NCBI RefSeq assembly: GCF_014197755.1
Contig: NZ_JACIGE010000002.1
Coordinates: 372,001 to 436,000, forward strand
Direction of reading: 5' to 3'
Origin: Rhodocyclus tenuis
Lineage (GTDB): Bacteria > Pseudomonadota > Gammaproteobacteria > Burkholderiales > Rhodocyclaceae
DNA: 64,000 bases
The notes beneath the pieces are model-generated. The model made no database searches. It had not been told where the DNA came from and saw only the letters and a list, made by a program, of their open reading frames with translations. This document shows positions 17,142-24,778 of this stretch, piece after piece (position 1 is the stretch's first letter; every line of letters begins with the position of its first letter). The translations under genes were made by a program, and so were the position numbers.

Positions 17142-17170
17142 ATTATGGGTACGTTTGTACCCATTGTCAA
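17142..17170 (-). promoter_or_regulatory. Early promoter with embedded repressor operator
   Basis: On the minus strand a consensus -35 TTGACA (17165-17170), a 17-bp spacer and a -10 CATAAT (17142-17147) form a strong promoter for the transposition operon. The spacer holds a 20-bp perfect palindrome at 17145-17164 (ATGGGTAC-GTTT-GTACCCAT) that also covers part of the -10. Binding of the adjacent XRE repressor here would shut off early transcription. Confidence 0.85.
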
Positions 17171-17177
17171 ATTGTTT

Positions 17178-17636
17178 ATGGGGCTTTTTGTGGGCATTGG
17201 GAAGCGGCTGCGTGAAGAGCGCGAACGGCTCGGCCTGAACCAGAGCGATTTCGGAGCTGCGGGCGGCGTTGGCCGCAAGACGCAGTTCAACTATGAGGAG
17301 GCAGAGCGCTCCCCCGATGCGGCTTATCTCGCCGCAATCGCCACTGCCGGCGTTGACGTCCAGTACGTCATCACCGGCCAGCGGCGGGGTGATGGCATCG
17401 GCGAAGCCGCCGTGCATCAGGCGGTGCTCGACGCGGTGGATCTGCTCTCGCTCGACAAGAAGCTCGACGCGCAGCAGCTGGCGCGCGCGGTAGTCAAGCT
17501 GTGCGCCCGGGGCGGCGCCGGGTCCAGCCCTCAGCCGCCGAAGAACTTCGAAGGATCGATTCAGGAATTCCACGGTGCCGTCGGCGACGTTGCCGGGCGC
17601 GACATCATCAAGACGAAGGGAAAGCGACCGTTGTGA
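17178..17636 (+). CDS. XRE-family phage repressor with a C-terminal GRDI-type motif
   Basis: The N-terminal HTH (IGKRLREERERLGLNQSDFGAAGGVGRKT) and following region (VDVQYVITGQR) are those of Mu-like prophage CI-type repressors. The C-terminus ends with IQEFHGAVGDVAGRDIIKT, a motif repeated at the N-termini of the next two proteins. The ATG at 17178 (152 residues) is preferred; an ATG at 17145 is in frame but lies inside the operator palindrome. The gene is divergent from the early operon, overlaps the next gene as GTGA, and its product is expected to maintain lysogeny. Confidence 0.82.
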   Translation: MGLFVGIGKRLREERERLGLNQSDFGAAGGVGRKTQFNYEEAERSPDAAYLAAIATAGVDVQYVITGQRRGDGIGEAAVHQAVLDAVDLLSLDKKLDAQQLARAVVKLCARGGAGSSPQPPKNFEGSIQEFHGAVGDVAGRDIIKTKGKRPL

Positions 17637-18259
17637 AGCAAGAGTTCCAGGGAGCAATCGAAGGCGACATCGCCGGCAGAGACGTCATCAATGACGCGCC
17701 CGGCAACAGCATCCGGATCGGCCGCATCTCCGGCGGCAACAACATCATTGGCCAGACGGGCGACATCCATCTGCAGGTGGCGGCACGGCCACGCCTCAAG
17801 GTCGTCATCCAGCCCGGCCCCGAACACATCTCGCCGGCCCAGAAGGTCCGGCTCAAGGATCTGGTCAACGAGGTGGTTGCGCTGGAGACGGCCATCAAGC
17901 GCGTGCCCAAGCGGCACGCCACCGTGTGGTCGGCCTTGACAGCCAAGCTCAAGGTGACGAGCTATCACCTGATCCCGGCGGAGAACTTTGCCCAGGCCGA
18001 GGCGTATCTGCAGACCTGGCTCGCGCGGCTGCGCTCGGCGAAAAGCGCCCCGGCCAAAGATGCGGACTGGCGAAACAGCCGCTATCGCTACATCCACGCG
18101 GTATTGAAAGAGATCGGCCAGCCCGATGCGTTGCCGCAACTGCTGGCCGATCGCTACAGCGGCCGCTCCCTGAAAGACCTCTCCGCACTGGAGCTCGAGG
18201 CGGTTTATCGAGCCGTTGCGGAGCGCAAGAAAACAGCGCGCCGAAACGGCGCCCTCTAA
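17633..18259 (+). CDS. GRDI-motif protein with ORF6C-like domain
   Basis: A GTG start at 17633 overlaps the repressor stop. The first residues (KQEFQGAIEGDIAGRDVIN) repeat the repressor's C-terminal motif, and a Gly/Asn/Ile-rich segment (about 25-50) follows. A domain with VWSALTAKLKVTSYHLIPAENFAQAEAYL resembles ORF6C, the C-terminal domain of phage antirepressors, and the C-terminus is basic. Length is 208 residues. Coupling and the shared motif suggest that it binds the repressor or the next membrane protein. Function is inferred only. Confidence 0.65.
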   Translation: MKQEFQGAIEGDIAGRDVINDAPGNSIRIGRISGGNNIIGQTGDIHLQVAARPRLKVVIQPGPEHISPAQKVRLKDLVNEVVALETAIKRVPKRHATVWSALTAKLKVTSYHLIPAENFAQAEAYLQTWLARLRSAKSAPAKDADWRNSRYRYIHAVLKEIGQPDALPQLLADRYSGRSLKDLSALELEAVYRAVAERKKTARRNGAL

Positions 18260-18276
18260 TCAGCCCCGCAGGGTGT

Positions 18277-18291
18277 AGGGGCTTCGCCCCT
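18277..18291 (+). terminator. Intra-operon GC hairpin
   Basis: AGGGGC-TTC-GCCCCT forms a stable stem with a TTCG-type loop between two genes of the lysogeny module. There is no T-run, so it is more likely an attenuator or mRNA-stability element than a full terminator. Confidence 0.4.
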
Positions 18292-18321
18292 GCCGCTGTG
18301 GAACCTCAAAGAAAGGGAGAG

Positions 18322-18714
18322 ATGAATAAGCAGGAATTCAATGGCCAAGTCGGTTACGTGGCTGGCCGAGACATCATCAACGTGGGGGCGCAAATGCTGT
18401 GGGACTGTGATACGACAGAGCTGACTTGGGAACTCAAGCGGTGCAAGGCGAAGCTTTGGCAGATGCGCCGGGATATTTTCTTCAGCATTCCGTTCTGGTG
18501 GTTCTTGGCTGGTGTTATCGGGTCGGTGTGGCTGCTGCTGTCCGATGCGTGGTTCAAGATCGCAGGGCAGTTCTGGATGTTCGCTTGGATGATCGGCGCA
18601 ATGGCGATCCCATCGATGTGGCTGGCCACCGTGCGCCAGCGCAAGGGAAAGATGGTCGCCTACTACCGCGAGCGCATCGAAATTATCGACACGATTCTCC
18701 AGGATCGGAGGTAG
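18322..18714 (+). CDS. Two-TM membrane protein with an N-terminal GRDI motif
   Basis: The first residues (NKQEFNGQVGYVAGRDIIN) carry the same motif as the two upstream proteins. A short charged helix is followed by two strong transmembrane helices (FFSIPFWWFLAGVIGSVWLL and FWMFAWMIGAMAIPSMWLA) and a basic cytoplasmic tail. Length is 130 residues. A good AAAGGGAG ribosome-binding site precedes the ATG. It looks like a small membrane effector or an exclusion protein. The ~200 bases after it show no convincing gene. Confidence 0.65.
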   Translation: MNKQEFNGQVGYVAGRDIINVGAQMLWDCDTTELTWELKRCKAKLWQMRRDIFFSIPFWWFLAGVIGSVWLLLSDAWFKIAGQFWMFAWMIGAMAIPSMWLATVRQRKGKMVAYYRERIEIIDTILQDRR

Positions 18715-18922
18715 AGGAACAGCGCCTGTTTCGCTCAGGCTCGATCGGTGCGGAAGCGCTGTGGGGCGCAACCGGGGGCAAGGTGCAGGCGGATGCGCAG
18801 GCTTTTGGTCGGAGGCTCAGCCTGCGCGTTTATAAACGGCTCGGCGCGGCAGCGCGGCGGGGGTCTGCACCGCCGTTTGCGGCGCCAGCAGTTTTTAGAA
18901 CAACTTGAAAGGGAGAAGCAAA

Positions 18923-19108
18923 GTGGCGGAAGATAAGAAACCGAGCAAGCCGGCTGTTTATCCGGACCGGAACAAAACGCACGACAAAGCCGTGCCGCTG
19001 TCTGATCAGCGAGGCCACGGGTGGGCAGTCACCAACACCATGCCGGCGCCGCCAAATCCTCATCGGGGCGGTAACGGCGGCAACGGCGGAAAGGGCGATA
19101 AAAAATGA
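18923..19108 (+). CDS. Small Gly/Lys-rich protein of the lysogeny module
   Basis: The 61-residue polar protein begins at a GTG behind AAAGGGAG and ends in a GGNGGNGGKG-type tail. Its stop overlaps the ATG of the following SLATT-like gene, so the two are coupled. No family is recognised and the protein is probably disordered. Confidence 0.5.
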   Translation: MAEDKKPSKPAVYPDRNKTHDKAVPLSDQRGHGWAVTNTMPAPPNPHRGGNGGNGGKGDKK

Positions 19109-19644
19109 ACCTGCAGGACATGAGCGACGATCAGTTCCGCCTGCTCTTCGATGTCCGCCGTTCCATCCGCTATCACGACCGGCGGCGCGCTTTCTTCGAG
19201 CGGCTGCATCAGATCACGGGCGGCCTGACGGTGCTGCTGTCCGGGTCGGTGCTGTTCGACATTGCGCGCCCCGGTGATTCCCCCGCCTGGCTGCTGGCGC
19301 TCGCCACCGTTGCTGCCGTGCTCGCGGCGTGGGATATCGTCGTCGGCTACGCGGCCAAGGCCGGCCTGCACCGCGATCTGAAAGCGCGCTTTGTTGCGCT
19401 GGAGATTCGCCTGCTCGCCAGCGACGACTCGCCCGCTTCCTGGTCGGCGCACCAGGGCGAGCGGCTTGCGATCGAGCGAGACGAGCCGCCGATCTACCGC
19501 GCGCTCGATGTGCTCTGCCACAACGAGCTGCTGCGTGCCGAGGGCTTTGGCCAGAATGGCGGCGCGGATTATTCGTTCCGCGTCTCTCGCATCCAGCGTT
19601 TGACGCGCCACCTGCTGCACTGGGCCGACATCAAGCCCGCCTGA
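19105..19644 (+). CDS. SLATT-like two-TM protein, predicted effector
   Basis: This 179-residue protein starts with a charged helix (LLFDVRRSIRYHDRRRAFFERLHQ), followed by two transmembrane helices (about 36-55 and 62-82) and a long cytoplasmic helix (KAGLHRDLKARFVALEIRLL). That order is characteristic of SLATT domains, 2TM modules often predicted to form pores in conflict or abortive-infection systems. Assignment is by architecture only. It ends the module downstream of the repressor and would be expressed in the lysogen, so an exclusion or defence role is plausible. Confidence 0.65.
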   Translation: MNLQDMSDDQFRLLFDVRRSIRYHDRRRAFFERLHQITGGLTVLLSGSVLFDIARPGDSPAWLLALATVAAVLAAWDIVVGYAAKAGLHRDLKARFVALEIRLLASDDSPASWSAHQGERLAIERDEPPIYRALDVLCHNELLRAEGFGQNGGADYSFRVSRIQRLTRHLLHWADIKPA

Positions 19645-19724
19645 ACTTTTCGGGCTCGCTGGCGAGTCCTCTTCTGTGCCCATCACGCGCCCCTGCGCGC
19701 CCGCGAGCGCCCCGCATCAGGTTC

Positions 19725-19772
19725 TAACTCACGTTAATGGAAGGCTCGACCGCCACCCCCTAAGGTGGCCGC
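19725..19772 (+). promoter_or_regulatory. Late promoter of the head operon
   Basis: The dyad TAACTCACGTTA (19725-19736) ends 36 nt before the protease ATG and the hexamer TAAGGT ends 6 nt before it, exactly as at 7167-7214 and 30189-30236. Transcription is predicted to start at or beside the ATG. Of the three sites, only this one has a purine-rich AAGGTGG that could serve as a ribosome-binding site, and it overlaps the hexamer. Confidence 0.75.
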
Positions 19773-20933
19773 ATGTCGAAGCCAACCAAGCCCTCCGCCT
19801 CTCGCCGTAGCACCGCCGGCCGCGTTGCCGTCCTCACCTTCGAGGTCAACGCGGCGGCTGACTTTCGCCTGCTCCCCGCCGGCGAGTTCCGGGCGCGCGA
19901 CGGCCGCCCCGCCGAAATCCCCGCCTGGCGCATGGACGCCACCATCGCCGCCGCCCTGATCAATCAGGTGGCGGCGACGGGCGTCGACTTCGTCATCGAC
20001 TACGAGCACCAGACGCTTCTCGCAGAAAAGAACGGTCAGCCCGCGCCGGCCGCCGGCTGGTTCAAGGCGCTCGAATGGCGCGAGGGCGATGGCCTCTACG
20101 TGGTCGGCGCCAAGTGGACCGAGCGCGCCGCCAACTTCATCGAGTCCGACGAGTACCGCTACATCAGCCCGGTGTTCGAGTACGACGCCAGCGGCGCGCC
20201 GGTGCGCGTGCTGCATGTGGCGCTGACCAATTTCCCTGCCCTCGATTTGCAGCCCGGGCTCACCGCCGCCGTTGCAGCGAAGTATTCCGCCGCCCTTTCC
20301 TTCACCCCTCAGGAGAACCCAATGGATGAACTCCTCGAGCAGCTGCGTTACCTGCTCAACCTGCCCGTCGGCGCCACCGCCGAAGAAGTCACCGCCCAGC
20401 TGCAGAAGCTGATCGATCAGATCAAGTCGGGTCCGGCCCAGGCGGCAACCTCGTTCGACCTGGCGCAGTACCTCGCCGACCAGGGACGTGAGATTGCCGC
20501 GCTGAAGAGCGCCGCGCCCGATCCGGCCAAGTTCGTACCGATCGCCGCGCTCACCGCCGCCCAGGGCGAACTGGCGAGTGCCCGCGCCGAAAACGCCGCG
20601 CTCAAGGCTGCCGCCGCCGAGCAAGAAAAGGCCGAGGTGATCACCGCGGCGCTGACCGCCGGCAAGTTGCTGCCGGCGCAGGAGGCGTGGGCGAAGACGC
20701 TCGACGTCGTCGCCCTCAAGGGCTTCGTCAAGGACGCCCCGGTTGTCGCGCCGCTCAGCACGCAGACCAACGGCGTGCCGCCGAAACCGCTTGTCGGTGG
20801 CGGCGACTTTGCCGCTCCGGCCGGCGCGCAGGTTGATCCCGCGCAGCTCGCGATCCACCAGGCGGCGCTCACGTACCAGGCCGAGCACAAGGTCGATTAC
20901 CTCGTCGCGGTGAAGGCCGTCGGCGGTCACTGA
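19773..20933 (+). CDS. Prohead protease with scaffold domain (Mu gp32/gpI-like)
   Basis: The N-terminal ~180 residues match the Mu protease I family (VDFVIDYEHQTL, AAGWFKALEWREGDGLYV, YISPVFEYD). The C-terminal half is an Ala/Glu-rich scaffold. The 386-residue precursor directs prohead assembly and then cleaves the scaffold and itself. It is the first gene of the head operon and follows the late promoter without a leader. Confidence 0.92.
   Translation: MSKPTKPSASRRSTAGRVAVLTFEVNAAADFRLLPAGEFRARDGRPAEIPAWRMDATIAAALINQVAATGVDFVIDYEHQTLLAEKNGQPAPAAGWFKALEWREGDGLYVVGAKWTERAANFIESDEYRYISPVFEYDASGAPVRVLHVALTNFPALDLQPGLTAAVAAKYSAALSFTPQENPMDELLEQLRYLLNLPVGATAEEVTAQLQKLIDQIKSGPAQAATSFDLAQYLADQGREIAALKSAAPDPAKFVPIAALTAAQGELASARAENAALKAAAAEQEKAEVITAALTAGKLLPAQEAWAKTLDVVALKGFVKDAPVVAPLSTQTNGVPPKPLVGGGDFAAPAGAQVDPAQLAIHQAALTYQAEHKVDYLVAVKAVGGH
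20322..20933 (+). CDS. Nested scaffolding protein (Mu gpZ-like)
   Basis: An in-frame ATG (MDELLEQLRY) inside the protease gene is preceded by CAGGAG at a suitable distance. The resulting 203-residue product would be the scaffold alone. The same nested arrangement is known for Mu gpI/gpZ. It is helical and Ala/Glu-rich, with no separate catalytic motif. Confidence 0.75.
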   Translation: MDELLEQLRYLLNLPVGATAEEVTAQLQKLIDQIKSGPAQAATSFDLAQYLADQGREIAALKSAAPDPAKFVPIAALTAAQGELASARAENAALKAAAAEQEKAEVITAALTAGKLLPAQEAWAKTLDVVALKGFVKDAPVVAPLSTQTNGVPPKPLVGGGDFAAPAGAQVDPAQLAIHQAALTYQAEHKVDYLVAVKAVGGH

Positions 20934-20953
20934 TATCCACCCCGGGAGACATC

Positions 20954-21370
20954 ATGAGTCAGCAAGCCATTTCCATTCTTTCCCTTCCGTTTCTCGCCAG
21001 CAGCGCCGTTCAGGAGTACCGCGCTGTCGGCTTCAACGGGGCGCAAGCCTCTGTCGCTGGTCAGAAGGTGCTCGGCATCGCCGAATTCAGTGTGGCCTCC
21101 GGCGCCTACGGGCGCGCATGCCGCTTGGGCACCGCTGTGGCCGAAGCCGGTGCAGCGATCGCAGTCGGCGCTGCTCTGGCGGTTGATGCCACTGCTCGCG
21201 TCGTTACGGCGACGGCGATCACCATCGCAGCGGGCGCAACGGCGGTCACTTCGGCGGCAGCCAACGGCGCCGGCACGGTGGCTGGCGGAGATCCGCCCCA
21301 GTACATCGTCGGCTACGCCATGCAGGCCGCTGCTGCTGCGGGCGACCTGATCGAAATCGCGATGGCCTGA
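20954..21370 (+). CDS. Capsid decoration-like protein (DUF2190-type)
   Basis: This 138-residue, alanine-, glycine- and threonine-rich beta protein sits between scaffold and major capsid genes. Its layout (GQKVLGIAEFSVASG, AIAVGAALAVDATARV, YIVGYAMQAAAAAGDLIEI) fits the DUF2190 cement/decoration family that stabilises heads. A GGGAG ribosome-binding site precedes the ATG. Confidence 0.75.
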   Translation: MSQQAISILSLPFLASSAVQEYRAVGFNGAQASVAGQKVLGIAEFSVASGAYGRACRLGTAVAEAGAAIAVGAALAVDATARVVTATAITIAAGATAVTSAAANGAGTVAGGDPPQYIVGYAMQAAAAAGDLIEIAMA

Positions 21371-21410
21371 TCCGCCGCCCCCTCTTCGCTAATCACCCCA
21401 AGGAACCGTC

Positions 21411-22346
21411 ATGCCCAACGTTCTCTCTCCCTCGTCGGTCCGCGTCATCGATCCGATCCTGTCGTCTGTCGCCCAGGGCTACAGCAATCAGGAAATGGTC
21501 GGCAACGTGCTTTTTCCGACCGCTTACGTCGCCGTCTCCGGCGGCCAGATTCTGGAGTTCGGCCGCGAGGCCTTCCGTCTGTATTCCTCGGCGCGCACGC
21601 CGGGCTCGGCAACCCGTCGCGTCCAGTACGGCTATCTCGGCAAGCCCTTCGCGCTCTTCAATCACTCCCTGGAAGGCATGGTGCCGCGCGAGTATCAGCG
21701 CGACGCCTCGCTGGTGCCGGGCGTCGATCTGGGCAGCGGCGCCGTTCGCAAGACGATGAAGGCGCTCAAGCTGTCGGTCGAAGTCGAGCAAGCGGCGCTG
21801 GCAACGAATGCCGCCAATTACGGCGCAGGCAACAAGATCACGCTCGCCGGCGCCACGAAATGGAGCGTCTCCACCGGCGTTCCGCTGGCCGATATCGACA
21901 CTGGCCGCGAGGCAATCCGCAGCCAGTGCGGCGTCTATCCGAACGTGTTGCTGCTCTCGGCCGTCGGCTTCAACGCCTGCAAGAACAATCCGAACATCGT
22001 CGCTCGCTTCCAGTACACCAGCGCGCAGTCGATCACGCCGGACATGCTGGCTGGGCTTTTCAACGTCAAGAAGGTCATCGTCGGCGCCGGCGTCTACTGG
22101 AACGACGCCAACGTCGCAACCGACATCTGGGGCAATAACGCCGTGCTCGCCTTCGTTCCCGAGGGCCAGCTCTCCGATCCGGATGAGCCGTCGTATGGCT
22201 ACACCTACACGATGACGGGCAACCCCGCCGCCGATCAGCCGTACTACGACGACAACTCCAAGTCGTGGATCTATCCGGTGACGTACGAGCGTGCGCCGGT
22301 GCTGTCCGGTATCAGCGCCGGCTATCTGATCCAGAACCCGGCCTGA
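21411..22346 (+). CDS. Major capsid protein
   Basis: The 311-residue protein follows the protease/scaffold and decoration genes, the place of the Mu head protein. Features include ILEFGREAFRLYSSARTPGSATRRVQYGY and a C-terminal RAPVLSGISAGYLIQNP. These fit the HK97-type coat protein subgroup found in BcepMu-like phages, which differs from Mu gpT. It assembles the icosahedral shell. AAGGA precedes the ATG. Confidence 0.88.
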   Translation: MPNVLSPSSVRVIDPILSSVAQGYSNQEMVGNVLFPTAYVAVSGGQILEFGREAFRLYSSARTPGSATRRVQYGYLGKPFALFNHSLEGMVPREYQRDASLVPGVDLGSGAVRKTMKALKLSVEVEQAALATNAANYGAGNKITLAGATKWSVSTGVPLADIDTGREAIRSQCGVYPNVLLLSAVGFNACKNNPNIVARFQYTSAQSITPDMLAGLFNVKKVIVGAGVYWNDANVATDIWGNNAVLAFVPEGQLSDPDEPSYGYTYTMTGNPAADQPYYDDNSKSWIYPVTYERAPVLSGISAGYLIQNPA

Positions 22347-22411
22347 CCGCCGCCGCCATCAATCATTGACCAATCAGCCCCCGGTTCGTCCGGGGGCGCC
22401 AGGAGACTGCC

Positions 22412-22582
22412 GTGGGAACCTACATCGCCAACACCCCGATCAAGACCATGCCGAACGCCGAGACGAAGGAGATCGTCGTCGTGCCCGAAGGCGGCTCGCT
22501 CGAACTGTCCGACACCGAGGCTGCTGAACTGCTCGCCATCAAGGCCGTGAGCGGTCCGGTCGACGCCAAGAAAGGCAAGTAG
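22412..22582 (+). CDS. Small head-associated protein (Mu gp35-position)
   Basis: A 56-residue ORF begins at a GTG behind CAGGAGAC and ends two bases before the gp36-like gene. The sequence (TPIKTMPNAETKEIVVVPEGGSLELSDTEAAELLAIKAV) looks like a compact structural protein. It occupies the position of Mu gp35 between capsid and DUF1320 genes, so it is likely a minor head or completion protein. Confidence 0.65.
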   Translation: MGTYIANTPIKTMPNAETKEIVVVPEGGSLELSDTEAAELLAIKAVSGPVDAKKGK

Positions 22583-22584
22583 CC

Positions 22585-23085
22585 ATGTCCTACGCCACCG
22601 CCGCCGACCTGCTCGCGCGCTTTGCGGCCGAGGAGATCGCCCAGCGTGTCGATCGGTCGACCCCGCGCCTGGTTGGCCCGGAGCTGCTTACGGCAGCGGT
22701 GGCGGGCGAGAGCCTGGCGGCGTGGTCTGCCGCCGAGCGCGCCGCCGTGGCCAGCGCGCAAGCGCTGATTGCGCAGGCGCTGGCCGATGCCGACAGCACC
22801 ATCGACGGCTATCTGGCCACGCGCTACGCCGTGCCGATGGCCAACCCGCCGGCGGCGGTGACGCGCCTGGCGTGCGACCTGGCGCGTTACTTCCTGCATG
22901 ACGATAACGCGTCCGAAACCATCCAGAAGCGCTACGACGCGGCGCTCTCCTTCTTTCGCGACGTCGCAGCCGGCAAGGTCTCGCTGGGCGATCCGGCCGA
23001 CACGCCCGCCGCCAGCGGCGGCAATGTCGAGATGACCAGCGCGCCCGCCGTGTGGCGGCGCAGCGCGTCGGCGGACTTCATCTGA
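22585..23085 (+). CDS. Head-tail connector protein (Mu gp36-like, DUF1320)
   Basis: The N-terminus (SYATAADLLARFAAEEIAQRVD) and the motif DADSTIDGYLATRYAVP...RLACDLARYFLHDD are diagnostic for DUF1320. This 166-residue protein joins the head to the neck. Its stop overlaps the first base of the next gene. Confidence 0.9.
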   Translation: MSYATAADLLARFAAEEIAQRVDRSTPRLVGPELLTAAVAGESLAAWSAAERAAVASAQALIAQALADADSTIDGYLATRYAVPMANPPAAVTRLACDLARYFLHDDNASETIQKRYDAALSFFRDVAAGKVSLGDPADTPAASGGNVEMTSAPAVWRRSASADFI

Positions 23086-23588
23086 TGGACGCCTGGATCA
23101 AGATCGAAGACGGGCAGATCAACGGCGCGCTGCGCCGGCTGATCGCGCTCGGCCGCGATGCCTCGCCAGCAATGCGCGACATTGCCGCCATTGGCGAGAA
23201 CAGCACGCGCGCACGCTTCCGCAGCCAAACCGGCCCCGATGGCGTGAAGTGGCAGCCGAGCCTGCGCGCTCAGCTGGCCGGCGGCCGCACGCTGACGAAG
23301 GATGGCCACTTGTCCGGGTCGATCAACGGCCGCGCCGGCGCCGACTTTGCCGAGTGGGGCGTCAATCGCATCTACGCGGCGATTCACCAGTTCGGCGGCA
23401 CCATCCGCGCCAAGTCCGGCGGTGCGCTCAAGTTCCGGCTGCCGGGTGGCGGCTTTGCCGTCGTCAAGGCAGTGAAGATGCCGGCGCGCCCGTTCCTCGG
23501 CGTCAATGCCGACGACCGCGACGACATCCTCGACGCGCTCGCCCGGCGCATCAATGGCGCGATCGGAGGGGCCTCCCATGCTGGTTGA
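23085..23588 (+). CDS. Virion morphogenesis protein (Mu gpG/gp31-like)
   Basis: The 167-residue protein has the family pattern GENSTRARFRSQTGPDG...TLTKDGHLSGSI...YAAIHQFGGTI...MPARPFLGV. These proteins act in tail completion/head-tail joining. In Mu the gene lies upstream of the protease; here it follows gp36, as in several BcepMu-like phages. Confidence 0.88.
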   Translation: MDAWIKIEDGQINGALRRLIALGRDASPAMRDIAAIGENSTRARFRSQTGPDGVKWQPSLRAQLAGGRTLTKDGHLSGSINGRAGADFAEWGVNRIYAAIHQFGGTIRAKSGGALKFRLPGGGFAVVKAVKMPARPFLGVNADDRDDILDALARRINGAIGGASHAG

Positions 23589-24189
23589 ACTCGAAACCGG
23601 CCTCGTCGCGCTGCTGCGTGCGTCGCCGCTCGCCTCGCGTTTGCGCCAGGTCGATTCGCTGCCGGACCTCGACGGCGACAGCCTGCTCGGCCGCTTTTCG
23701 ACCGACGCGCCGGCGGTCTATGTGGCGATGGGCTCGTTCCCGGTCGTCCGCGGCTATGCGCGGCCGAAGTTCGGCATCGCTTGCGTGGCCAAGAACAGCC
23801 GCAGCCAGCAGGCAGCGCGCCACGGCGACGGGGTCGCCATCGGCCTGTACGAAATGCTGGACGCGGTGATGACGCTGGTCGACGGCGCCACGGTCGGCGC
23901 CGGTGATGCCATAGCCGGCTTTGAGGTGCTCTCGTGCGACCAGGTCGCCAGCGAGGCGATCGCCAAGAAAGGCCTTTACGTCGGCGTAGTGCCGATCCAG
24001 GCATCCGCCGATGTACGCCTGCAGCTGCCGATCAACGAAGCGGACCTTGCCGCTTTTCGCACCTTCCACGCCGCCACCGACATCGACGCGCAGGCCAGCG
24101 CGGCCGAGCACAGCAAGTGGCTCCAGGAGCCGCCGGATTACAGCACGTCGGCACCCGGACTGACCGACACCCTAAAACTTCAGGAGTAA
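23578..24189 (+). CDS. Mu gp37-like tail completion protein (DUF1834)
   Basis: The 203-residue protein overlaps the gpG-like gene by eleven bases. Conserved blocks are MLVELETGLVALLRAS, YVAMGSFPVVRG and LYVGVVPIQASADVRLQLP. It lies where Mu has gp37, between connector and sheath genes, and is likely a neck/tail-terminator component. Confidence 0.82.
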   Translation: MLVELETGLVALLRASPLASRLRQVDSLPDLDGDSLLGRFSTDAPAVYVAMGSFPVVRGYARPKFGIACVAKNSRSQQAARHGDGVAIGLYEMLDAVMTLVDGATVGAGDAIAGFEVLSCDQVASEAIAKKGLYVGVVPIQASADVRLQLPINEADLAAFRTFHAATDIDAQASAAEHSKWLQEPPDYSTSAPGLTDTLKLQE

Positions 24190-24195
24190 GCAGTG

Positions 24196-24561
24196 ATGCC
24201 CGACCAAATCGAGAATGAAATCCAGGCAAAAGGTCTGACGGCGCCGCGCATCACGCCGGCGGACATCGAGGCGAACATCGCCAGCGAGCACTACTTCACC
24301 GCCGCCGATGGCTTGTTGTCGGCAGGCGGTTCTGGGGTGCAACACATCGAGGGGATCGATAACTTCAAGGCGCTCGGCTTGCTCACTTTCTGCGTCCTCG
24401 TACTGCGCAATGGCTTCACCGTCACCGGCGAGTCGGCATGCGCCTCTCCCGAAAACTTCGACGCCGAGATTGGCCGCAAGATCGCCCGCCAGAACGCCAT
24501 CGCCAAGATTTGGCCGCTGATGGGCTACTGCCTCAAAGACCGCCTCGCCAACAAGGAGTAA
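24196..24561 (+). CDS. Phage gp49-like protein
   Basis: The 121-residue protein (KGLTAPRITPADIEANIASEHYF...GFTVTGESACASPENFDAEIGRKIARQNA) matches the gp49/gp66 phage family, common in tail modules and of unknown function. GTG at 24193 and ATG at 24196 are both usable; the ATG is preferred, eight or nine bases after GGAG. Confidence 0.85.
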   Translation: MPDQIENEIQAKGLTAPRITPADIEANIASEHYFTAADGLLSAGGSGVQHIEGIDNFKALGLLTFCVLVLRNGFTVTGESACASPENFDAEIGRKIARQNAIAKIWPLMGYCLKDRLANKE

Positions 24562-24565
24562 CTCA

Positions 24566-24763
24566 ATGGAAAAAATCTTCGCCACGCCGAAGCCCGGCGT
24601 TCTCGTCCGGCACGAAAACGGCAAGCCGCTCGACCCCGCCGGCGAAGCCGTCGAGCGCACGTCGTACTGGCTTCGCCGCGAGCGCGATGGCGATGCCACG
24701 CTCGGCCCGGTGCCTGAGCAGCCCGCGGCCGCCACCGAAACGGCCGTTAAAGCCAAGTCCTGA
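24566..24763 (+). CDS. DUF2635 protein (Mu gp38-like)
   Basis: The 65-residue protein has the DUF2635 core (KPGVLVRHENGKPLDPAGEAV...YWLRRERDGD). It is almost always found just before the sheath gene in Mu-like phages, as here. Its role in tail assembly is not established. Confidence 0.88.
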   Translation: MEKIFATPKPGVLVRHENGKPLDPAGEAVERTSYWLRRERDGDATLGPVPEQPAAATETAVKAKS

Positions 24764-24778
24764 TCAACGGAGCCCACC

